Positions 7,256-12,829 of a DNA stretch of 12,829 bases are shown piece by piece. The notes beneath the pieces were generated by a model. That model saw only the letters and a program-made list of their open reading frames with translations. It ran no database searches and was not told where the DNA came from. Origin of the DNA: Gammaproteobacteria bacterium (GTDB lineage: Bacteria > Pseudomonadota > Gammaproteobacteria > S144-34). Every line of letters starts with the position of its first letter. Position 1 is the stretch's first letter. The translations under genes were made by a program, and so were the position numbers. The DNA lies in assembly GCA_015494165.1 (NCBI GenBank), contig WGBS01000277.1:1-12829 (forward strand), in the 5' to 3' direction.

Positions 7256-7295
7256 CCGCGGCTCAGGCCTCCCCGCGGCTCAGGCCTCCCCGCGG
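7256..7295. repeat. 17-bp tandem duplication across the stop of the GGDEF gene
   Basis: Units 7256-7272 and 7273-7289 are identical, and 7290-7295 starts a third copy. The stop codon of the GGDEF gene (7280-7282) lies in the second unit and an identical TCA (TGA on the minus strand) in the first at 7263-7265. It looks like a simple replication-slippage duplication in the 3' end and trailer. Confidence 0.8.
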
Positions 7296-8653
7296 GCGGG
7301 GCGGGGCAGGGCGGCGTACTCGGGCCCGGCGGCGGAGCAGACGCAGATGCGGTTGCGCCCGCGCCGCTTGGCCTCGTACAGGGCCTTGTCGGCCAGCGCC
7401 AGGAGGCGCGTGAGGGAGGTGTCGGGGTGGTCGACGGTGGAGGCGAGCCCGATCGAGACCGTCACGGGGATGTTGACCGGACGGAGCTGCTCGACCTTGC
7501 GCCGCAGCACCTCGGCGCGGGCGTTGGCCTCGCGCACGCCGCAGCGCGGCATGATGACGGCGAACTCCTCGCCGCCGAAGCGCACGACCAGCGAGCCGTT
7601 CTCCTCGAACAGCTCGTTGAGGAGCTGGCCGAGGGCCGCGAGCACGTGGTCGCCCGTCAGGTGGCCGAGCGAGTCGTTGATGCGCTTGAAGTGGTCGATG
7701 TCGAGGAGCATGGCCGAGAGCGGATGGTTGGACCGCTCGGCCACCAGCGCCTCGCCGTGGTCGAGGAGGTAGCGGCGCGAGCGCACCCCCGTGAGGCTGT
7801 CGGTGGTGGCGAGACGGCGCATCTCCTCGGCCTGGCGCTTGAGGGCGTTGAACTGCTGCTTGATGAGCAGCAGCGAGCGGATGCGCGCCATCAGCACCTC
7901 CTCCACGATGGGCTTGGTGACGAAGTCGTTGGCGCCCGCGTGGAAGACCTCGGCCTGGCGCTCCTCGCTGTCGTTGGCGGTGATGACCAGCACCGGCATC
8001 TCCTGCTGCGAGTAGTGCAGCCGGGCGCGGATGGCGTGCAGCAGGTCGCCGCCGGTCATGCGCCCCTGGAGGTAGAAGTCCGTGACGACGACGTCGAAGC
8101 CCTCGGCCTCCTTGGGCCCGCCGGGCCGGGTCTGCTCGAGCAGCTCCAGGGCCTGCTCGGCGGTCTCGGTGTGCACGACCTGCAGGCCCTGGCGCTCCAT
8201 GATCTGGCGTACGAGGGTGGCGGCGGTGGGGCTGTCCTCGACGTAGAGCACGCGCCCGACGAGGCCCGCGTTGCGGCGCATGAAGGCCTTGACGAACTCG
8301 ACGAAGGCCTGGTAGCCGAGCGACTTGTCGAAGTAGTCGGTGACGCCGGCGGCGAAGCCCTCGCGCAGCAGGCGGCTGTCCGCGTCGCCCGAGACCACCA
8401 CCACCGGCATGTAGCGGTGGGCGTGGTCGGCGCGGATGCGCCGGCACAGGTCGAGCCCGTCCATGTCGGGCAGCATCAGGGCGGTGGTGAGGAGGTCGAA
8501 GCGGCTGAGCGCGAGCTGCTCGAGGGCCTCGGCGCCGGTGGCGCAGGTGACCACGCGGCTGCCCTCGAGCTCGTGGCGCAGGATGCGGGCGATGATGGTC
8601 CGCGAGACCTCGGACCCGTCCACCACCAGGATGCTGCCGCCCTTGCGGATCAT
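7280..8653 (-). CDS. Response regulator diguanylate cyclase, REC-REC-GGDEF
   Basis: This 457-residue cytoplasmic protein is predicted to make cyclic di-GMP from GTP. REC1 spans about 7-125, REC2 about 134-262 and GGDEF about 280-440. The active-site loop is GGEEF at 360-364, with DSLTGVRSRRYL at 285-296 and the metal Asp in DIDHFKRIND (318-327), so it should be active. REC2 has the full phosphorylation set (E139/D140, D192, T225, K247). REC1 lacks the phosphoacceptor (A58 where Asp is expected) and one of the acidic pair (D12-G13), though K110 remains. The inhibitory RxxD site before GGEEF is absent (E-N-G-S there). Architecture resembles PleD with the degenerate receiver first instead of second. 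The ATG at 8653 is chosen because GGAGG stands just upstream and the REC strand begins at once; the open frame to 8743 is untypical sequence. No histidine kinase lies nearby. Confidence 0.9.
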   Translation of the reverse strand: MIRKGGSILVVDGSEVSRTIIARILRHELEGSRVVTCATGAEALEQLALSRFDLLTTALMLPDMDGLDLCRRIRADHAHRYMPVVVVSGDADSRLLREGFAAGVTDYFDKSLGYQAFVEFVKAFMRRNAGLVGRVLYVEDSPTAATLVRQIMERQGLQVVHTETAEQALELLEQTRPGGPKEAEGFDVVVTDFYLQGRMTGGDLLHAIRARLHYSQQEMPVLVITANDSEERQAEVFHAGANDFVTKPIVEEVLMARIRSLLLIKQQFNALKRQAEEMRRLATTDSLTGVRSRRYLLDHGEALVAERSNHPLSAMLLDIDHFKRINDSLGHLTGDHVLAALGQLLNELFEENGSLVVRFGGEEFAVIMPRCGVREANARAEVLRRKVEQLRPVNIPVTVSIGLASTVDHPDTSLTRLLALADKALYEAKRRGRNRICVCSAAGPEYAALPRPARGEA

Positions 8654-8691
8654 GCCGCCCCTCCACGCCGGGCGCTCCCGGCCCGGCGCGG

Positions 8692-8699
8692 AGTATAGC
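8692..8699 (-). promoter_or_regulatory. Sigma-S-type extended -10 for the GGDEF gene
   Basis: The minus strand reads GCTATACT here, matching the sigma-S/sigma-70 extended -10 pattern KCTAYACT at every position. It is the only AT-rich spot in the gap. It would start transcription about 30 bases before the ATG at 8653. No -35 is seen; instead a 15-base alternating GC run (8701-8715) fills the spacer. Sigma-S promoters often lack a good -35. Confidence 0.5.
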
Positions 8700-8722
8700 G
8701 GCGCGCGCGCGCGCGGACGGCC

Positions 8723-8764
8723 GGATGCCGACTTCCGGCGCACGGGCGCCGCCGGACGGCATCC
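8723..8764 (-). terminator. Bulged hairpin directly after ftsX, likely end of ftsYEX transcript
   Basis: The outer stem is GGATGCCG (8723-8730) pairing with CGGCATCC (8757-8764). The inner stem is TCCGGC (8734-8739) pairing with GCCGGA (8751-8756). Only a 3-base bulge on one side separates them, giving 14 bp in all. It abuts the ftsX stop in the transcribed direction. There is no T-run, so it may stabilise the 3' end or act with Rho rather than terminate alone. Confidence 0.45.
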
Positions 8765-9736
8765 TCAGGCGGGCTCGATCTCGCGCAGATGGCGCGCCAC
8801 CGCGAGCCAGGCGCCCGCGAGGCCGAGCGCCGCGCCCCCCGCGAGCAGCGCGAGGCTCGCTGCGGCGCCGAGCCCGGCGGGCCGCCAGGCGCTCGCGTAG
8901 AGCTCGGCGAGCCGCGCGGCGGGGCCCGCGAGCAGGGCGAGCGCGCCCTCGACCAGCAGCCAGGCGAGCGCCGCGCCGAGCAGGCCATGCCACAGCCCGC
9001 TGTAGAGGAAGGGGCGGCGGATGAAGCCGTCGGTGGCGCCGATCAGCTTGGCGACGACGATCTCCTCGCGGCGGTTCTGGATCTCGAGGCGGATGGTGTT
9101 GCCGACCACGAGCAGCACGGCGGCGGCGAGCAGCGCCGCGACCACCGCCACGCCGCGCCGCGCGAGCGCCAGGATGGCGTGCAGGCGCCGCACCCACTCG
9201 AGGTCGAGCTGCGCGGCCTCGACCTCCGGCAGGGCACGCAGGCGCGCGGCGAGCGCCACGAGCGCCTCCGGATCCGAGGCGGCGGGCGTGACCACCAGGG
9301 TCGCCGGCAGCGGGTTCTCGTCGAGCGCGTCGAGGGCCTCGCCGAAGCCCGACAGCCGCCGGAACTCCGCGAGCGCCTGCTCGGGCGTGACGAGCTCGAC
9401 GGCGCGCACCCCGGGGCGGGCGGCGAGCTCGCGCCGCAGGGCGCGCGCGCGCGCGGGGTCCACCCCGCGCTCGAGGAAGAGCGAGATGCGCGCCTCGCCC
9501 CGCCACCCCCCCGTGACCGCCTGGGCGTTGGCGAGCAGGACGTGGAGGCCCGCGGGCAGCGCCAGCGCGATGCCGATGACCGCGAGCGTCATCAGGCTCG
9601 AGAGCGGCTCGCGCGCCAGGCGCCGCAGGCTCCCGGCGGCGGCGTCGCGGTGCTCGGCGAGCCAGGCCCGGAGGCGCAACCGGCGCGGCCGCCCGGCGGG
9701 CGCGGCACCGGCGGCGCGCTCGCCGCGCGCGGCCAT
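8765..9736 (-). CDS. ftsX: Cell division protein FtsX
   Basis: This 323-residue permease-like partner of the FtsE ATPase, in the inner membrane at the septum, couples division to periplasmic amidase activators. Helices lie at about 48-70, 193-213, 246-268 and 287-313, with a large periplasmic loop at 72-190 between helices 1 and 2, the expected FtsX topology. The cytoplasmic stretch VGNTIRLEIQNRREEIVVAK at 211-230 is the strongly conserved family motif, followed by LIGATDGFIRRPFLYSG. The N-terminal 25 residues are basic and Ala/Gly-rich. Its ATG follows the ftsE stop with no gap, so translation is coupled. Length is typical. Confidence 0.95.
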   Translation of the reverse strand: MAARGERAAGAAPAGRPRRLRLRAWLAEHRDAAAGSLRRLAREPLSSLMTLAVIGIALALPAGLHVLLANAQAVTGGWRGEARISLFLERGVDPARARALRRELAARPGVRAVELVTPEQALAEFRRLSGFGEALDALDENPLPATLVVTPAASDPEALVALAARLRALPEVEAAQLDLEWVRRLHAILALARRGVAVVAALLAAAVLLVVGNTIRLEIQNRREEIVVAKLIGATDGFIRRPFLYSGLWHGLLGAALAWLLVEGALALLAGPAARLAELYASAWRPAGLGAAASLALLAGGAALGLAGAWLAVARHLREIEPA

Positions 9737-10408
9737 TCAGGCCGCCTCCGCCGCGCCCTCGACCAGGCGCCCCTCGCGCAGCACCAGCCGCCGCCGGCCC
9801 ATGGCCTCGACGAGCGCGATGTCGTGGGTGGCGATGAGCACCGTCACGCCCACCTGATTGAAGCGCGCGAACAGCGCCATGATCTCGCGCGAGAGCTCGG
9901 GGTCGAGGTTGCCCGTGGGCTCGTCGGCGAGCAGCAGGGGCGGGCGGTTGACCACGGCGCGGGCGATGCCGACGCGCTGCTGCTCGCCGCCGGAGAGCGT
10001 CACGGGATAGGCGCGCTCCTTGCCGAGCAGGCCCACCTGGTCGAGGGCCGCGCGCACACGCCGGCCCACCTCCGGGCCGCGGTGGCCGGCGACGTGGAGC
10101 GGGAGCGCCACATTGTCGAAGACGGTGCGGTCGGCGAGCAGGCGGTGGTCCTGGAAGACGACGCCGATGCGCCGGCGAAGCTGCGGGATGCGCCGCCGCG
10201 GCAGCCGGCCGACGTTGAGCCCGTCGACCAGCACCTGACCGGCGGTGGGGCGCTCCAGGCAGGCGATGAGCTTGAGCAGCGTGCTCTTGCCCGCCCCGGA
10301 GTGGCCCGTGAGGAAGGCCATCTCGCCGTGGCCGAGGCGGAAGCTCACGCCGCGCAGCGCCTCCTTGCCGCCGGGGTAGCGCTTGCTGACGGCGTGGAAC
10401 TCGATCAC
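9737..10408 (-). CDS. ftsE: Cell division ATP-binding protein FtsE
   Basis: This 223-residue ABC ATPase drives FtsX conformational change during septation. It shows Walker A GHSGAGKS at 35-42, the Q-loop Gln at Q86 (VVFQDHRLL), signature LSGGEQQ at 138-144, Walker B LLLADE at 158-163 followed by PTGNLD, and the switch His H195 (ATHD). The start is a GTG at 10408 overlapping the ftsY stop by 4 bases (GTGA). This gives the family's usual length and the MIEFHAVSKRYPGG N-terminus. The longer open frame upstream is only a shadow of ftsY. Confidence 0.96.
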   Translation of the reverse strand: MIEFHAVSKRYPGGKEALRGVSFRLGHGEMAFLTGHSGAGKSTLLKLIACLERPTAGQVLVDGLNVGRLPRRRIPQLRRRIGVVFQDHRLLADRTVFDNVALPLHVAGHRGPEVGRRVRAALDQVGLLGKERAYPVTLSGGEQQRVGIARAVVNRPPLLLADEPTGNLDPELSREIMALFARFNQVGVTVLIATHDIALVEAMGRRRLVLREGRLVEGAAEAA

Positions 10409-11406
10409 GGCGCCTCGCCCGCGGGCGTCTCCTCGAACAGCGCGTCCACGAAGAGCTCGGCGTCGAACTCGCGCAGGTCCTCGGCGCCCTCGCCGACGCC
10501 GATGTAGCGGATGGGGATGCCCAGCGCCTCGGCGATGGCGAAGAGGATGCCGCCCTTGGCGGTGCCGTCGAGCTTGGTGACAGCGATGCCGGTCACGCCC
10601 ACCGCCTCGTGGAACTGGCGCGCCTGGGCGAGCGCGTTCTGCCCCGTGGTGGCGTCCAGCACCAGCAGCACCTCGTGCGGCGCCTCGGGGTCGAGCTTGC
10701 GCACGACGCGTACCACCTTGGCGAGCTCCTCCATCAGGTTGGACTTGGTGTGGAGCCTGCCGGCGGTGTCGGCGAGCAGCACGTCGATGCCGCGCGCGCG
10801 CGCCGCCTGGAGCGCGTCGTAGATGACCGAGGCCGAGTCGGCGCCGGTGTGCTGGGCGACCACGGGCACGCCGTTGCGCTCGCCCCAGGCCTGGAGCTGC
10901 TCCACGGCGGCCGCGCGGAAGGTGTCGCCCGCGGCGAGCATCACCGTCAGGCCCTGCTCGCGGAAGCGGTGCGCGAGCTTGCCGATGGTGGTGGTCTTGC
11001 CGACGCCGTTGACGCCGACGACGAGGATGACGAAGGGGCGGCGCGAGCGGTCGATCTCCAGCGGGCGCTCGCACGGGGCGAGGATCTCCAGCAGCGCCTC
11101 GCGCAGGGCCCGGCTCAGGGCCTCGGCGTCGGCCAGCTCGCGGCGCGCCACGCGGCGCGCGAGGCCGTCGACGATGCGCCGCGTGGCCTCCACGCCCACG
11201 TCGGCGAGCAGCAGGCGCGTCTCGAGGTCCTCGAGGAGCTCGTCGTCGATGCGCCGGCCGCGGAACAGCCCCGCGAGCGCCCCGCCGAGCCCCTCGCGCG
11301 TGCGCCGCAGGCGCGCGGCGAGCCGGCGCACCAGCCCGCCGCGCCCCTCGGCCGTGCCGGCGCGGGCCTCTTGCGTCTCGTCGCGTCGCTTGCGGAAACC
11401 GAGCAT
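10405..11406 (-). CDS. ftsY: Signal recognition particle receptor FtsY
   Basis: This 333-residue SRP GTPase receives SRP-ribosome complexes at the membrane together with Ffh/4.5S RNA. The NG domain is intact: helical N domain about 25-115, G1 GVNGVGKT at 131-138, the SRP-type insertion motif DTFRAAAVEQL at 161-171, G3 DTAGR at 213-217, G4 TKLD at 277-280 and GGILFAIAEALGIPIRYIGVGE at the end. The acidic A domain found in enteric FtsY is almost absent; only about 25 mostly charged residues precede the N domain. The ATG at 11406 follows a short divergent intergenic region, and the gene leads the ftsY-ftsE-ftsX operon. Confidence 0.96.
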   Translation of the reverse strand: MLGFRKRRDETQEARAGTAEGRGGLVRRLAARLRRTREGLGGALAGLFRGRRIDDELLEDLETRLLLADVGVEATRRIVDGLARRVARRELADAEALSRALREALLEILAPCERPLEIDRSRRPFVILVVGVNGVGKTTTIGKLAHRFREQGLTVMLAAGDTFRAAAVEQLQAWGERNGVPVVAQHTGADSASVIYDALQAARARGIDVLLADTAGRLHTKSNLMEELAKVVRVVRKLDPEAPHEVLLVLDATTGQNALAQARQFHEAVGVTGIAVTKLDGTAKGGILFAIAEALGIPIRYIGVGEGAEDLREFDAELFVDALFEETPAGEAP

Positions 11407-11475
11407 GGTGAGCGGAAGTAGCGCCGCGGCGCGTCCCCGCGCGCGCGGCGCCCGACAATGCTAGCATCAGCGCCC
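11407..11475. promoter_or_regulatory. Divergent promoter region between ftsY and the M16 peptidase
   Basis: Both flanking genes must be transcribed from these 69 bases. The only AT-richer spot holds the perfect palindrome ATGCTAGCAT (11458-11467). On the minus strand TAGCAT (11463-11458) and on the plus strand GACAAT (11454-11459) are each 4/6 matches to a -10. Neither has a convincing -35, so exact starts cannot be assigned. Confidence 0.35.
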
Positions 11476-12829
11476 ATGCGAGACATCCGTGCCGCCTTCC
11501 CCCGGTCCCCCTGGCGCGCCCTCGGCCGGCTCGCCGCGGGCCTCGCCCTCGCGTGGGCCGCGGCCGCGCAGGCCGGCGCGGGCGCCGTCCACGAGTGGAC
11601 GCTCTCCAACGGGCTGAAGCTGGTCGTCAAGGAGGACCACCGCGCGCCCGTCGCGGTCTCGCAGATCTGGTACAAGGTCGGCTCCGGCGACGAGCCCGCG
11701 GGGCTGACCGGCATCTCGCACGTGCTCGAGCACATGATGTTCAAGGGCACGCGGCGCCACCCGGCGGGCGAGTTCTCGCGCATCATCGCCGAGCAGGGCG
11801 GGCGCGAGAACGCCTTCACCGGCCGCGACTACACGGCCTACTTCCAGCGGCTCGAGCGCTCGCGCCTGGAGGTCGCCTTCGCGCTCGAGGCCGACCGCAT
11901 GCGAAACCTCCTGCTGCCGCCGGAGGAGTTCGAGAAGGAGCGGCGCGTGGTCCTGGAGGAGCGGCGGCTGCGCACCGAGGACCGGCCGCGCGCGCTCACC
12001 TACGAGCGCCTCTACGCCGTCGCCTTCCTCAACGGCCCCTACGGCCATCCCGTGATCGGCTGGAGCGAGGACCTCGCGCGCCTGACGGTGGCGGACCTGC
12101 GCCGCTGGTACCGGCGCTTCTACGCCCCGGACAACGCCACCCTCGTGGTGGTGGGCGACGTGGACCCGGAGGCCGTGCGGCGGCTGACCGAGCGCCACTT
12201 CGGCCCCATCCCGCGCGCCGGCACGCGCCGCCCGCCGCCGCGCGGCGAGCCCCGCCAGCGCGGCCCGCGGCGGGTGGTGGTGCGCGCGCCGGCCGAGGTG
12301 CCCTACGTCATCATGGGCTGGAAGGTGCCCTCGCTCGCGACCGCCGCCGACCGGCGCGAGGCCTACGCGCTGGAGGTGCTGGCCGCGGTGCTCTCCGGCG
12401 GCGAGAGCGCGCGCCTGCCCCGCGAGCTGGTGCGCCGGCGGCGCATCGCCGCCGCGGCCGGCGCGGGCTACGACCTCTACGCCCGCGCCGGCGACCTGTT
12501 CCTGATGGACGGCACGCCCGCCGAGGGGCACACCGTCGCCGAGCTCGAGCGGGCGCTGCGCGCCGAGGTCGGGCGCCTCAAGCGCGAGCCCGTGACCGAA
12601 GCCGAGCTCGCGCGCATCAAGGCCCAGGTGGTGGCCGCCAAGGTCTACGAGCGCGACTCCATGTTCTACCAGGCGATGCAGATCGGCATGCTCGAGACCG
12701 TCGGCCTCGGCTGGCGCACGGCCGAGCGCTACGTCGAGGCCGACGGTCTCGAGCATGCCGATCTGCATCGCCTGGTAGAACATGGAGTCGCGCTCGTAGA
12801 CCTTGGCGGCCACCACCTGGGCCTTGATG
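11476..12829 (+). CDS. Secreted M16-family zinc peptidase (PqqL/insulinase-like), 3' end missing and corrupted
   Basis: This exported pitrilysin-fold metallopeptidase is cut off by the window. A signal peptide is visible: basic N-terminus, hydrophobic LAAGLALAWAAAA, probable cleavage after AQA (Q32-A33). The inverted zinc motif H82-V-L-E85-H86 is intact and the glutamate ligand is in VVLEE (E161/E162), so the enzyme should be active. The fold continues normally (GHPVIGWSEDLARL, NATLVVVGDV) to about residue 420. From 12735 on the sequence is a fold-back copy of the gene itself, so the last 30 or so residues read in frame are spurious. In related genomes a second M16 gene and rsmD often follow divergently from ftsY. 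The start lacks a clear ribosome site but gives the full signal peptide. Confidence 0.88.
   Translation, partial: MRDIRAAFPRSPWRALGRLAAGLALAWAAAAQAGAGAVHEWTLSNGLKLVVKEDHRAPVAVSQIWYKVGSGDEPAGLTGISHVLEHMMFKGTRRHPAGEFSRIIAEQGGRENAFTGRDYTAYFQRLERSRLEVAFALEADRMRNLLLPPEEFEKERRVVLEERRLRTEDRPRALTYERLYAVAFLNGPYGHPVIGWSEDLARLTVADLRRWYRRFYAPDNATLVVVGDVDPEAVRRLTERHFGPIPRAGTRRPPPRGEPRQRGPRRVVVRAPAEVPYVIMGWKVPSLATAADRREAYALEVLAAVLSGGESARLPRELVRRRRIAAAAGAGYDLYARAGDLFLMDGTPAEGHTVAELERALRAEVGRLKREPVTEAELARIKAQVVAAKVYERDSMFYQAMQIGMLETVGLGWRTAERYVEADGLEHADLHRLVEHGVALVDLGGHHLGLD
12615..12829. repeat. 95-bp perfect inverted repeat (fold-back) at the window end
   Basis: Bases 12735-12829 are the exact reverse complement of 12615-12709, with a 25-base unpaired loop at 12710-12734. 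The copy interrupts the conserved M16 reading frame just after YVEA and runs to the last base. This is the pattern of a chimeric or mis-assembled contig end, not of a mobile element. Confidence 0.95.

Noticed and set aside
8654..8743. 30-residue N-terminal extension of the GGDEF response regulator
   Set aside because: It would run through the promoter-like region and Shine-Dalgarno; the residues are Arg/Ala-rich without receiver character.
11467..12816. Minus-strand open frame ending in a peptide that starts like the M16 fragment
   Set aside because: Its first residues are the M16 sequence read from the fold-back copy; the rest is antisense to the M16 gene.
12615..12829. The terminal inverted repeat as a transposon end or a telomere-like hairpin
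   Set aside because: The arm is M16 coding sequence, there is no transposase or target duplication, and the arm ends exactly at the window end, which fits an artefact better.

Overview
This window looks like a contig from a very GC-rich (by eye well above 70 %) gammaproteobacterium, probably an Ectothiorhodospiraceae/Chromatiales-type organism that respires at low oxygen. The evidence is the gammaproteobacterial ftsY-ftsE-ftsX/rpoH neighbourhood, a divergent M16 peptidase next to ftsY, and a cbb3 oxidase maturation operon. The taxonomic assignment is inferred from gene order and protein style, not from a search.

Layout. Positions 1-183 hold a 40-bp direct repeat and no gene. Positions 184-5319 (+) are a tightly packed cbb3 cytochrome oxidase assembly operon: ccoG (Fe-S/redox protein), a long ccoH/fixH with extra N-terminal membrane segments, ccoI (Cu+ P1B-ATPase), ccoS, and an unnamed 29-residue single-helix membrane ORF with an excellent Shine-Dalgarno. 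The structural genes ccoNOQP are presumably upstream of the window. Facing it, 5327-5958 (-) is a ribbon-helix-helix antitoxin/PIN toxin pair with a candidate iterated operator. Next comes rpoH (6103-6978, -). Its upstream gap carries a perfect CIRCE element (TTAGCACTC-N9-GAGTGCTAA) lying on the -10/start region of a sigma-E-like promoter. Upstream of that is a REC-REC-GGDEF response regulator (7280-8653, -) with a sigma-S-like -10, then ftsX, ftsE and ftsY (8765-11406, -, overlapping or abutting), and divergently an exported M16 zinc peptidase (11476 to the end, +).

How the genes work together. CcoG/H/I/S deliver copper and mature the cbb3 oxidase. FtsY targets membrane proteins with SRP, and FtsEX couples division to peptidoglycan hydrolysis. 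RpoH is the heat-shock sigma factor, and its promoter region suggests two inputs: envelope stress through an RpoE-like factor, and chaperone status through HrcA/CIRCE. The GGDEF gene interrupts the usual ftsX-rpoH adjacency and has its own promoter signal, so it probably forms a separate unit.

The most notable signals are the CIRCE plus sigma-E-type architecture at rpoH and the tiny ORF closing the cco operon. A caution: the last 95 bases are an exact reverse complement of 12615-12709. This fold-back interrupts the M16 gene and is most likely an assembly or chimera artefact at the contig end.
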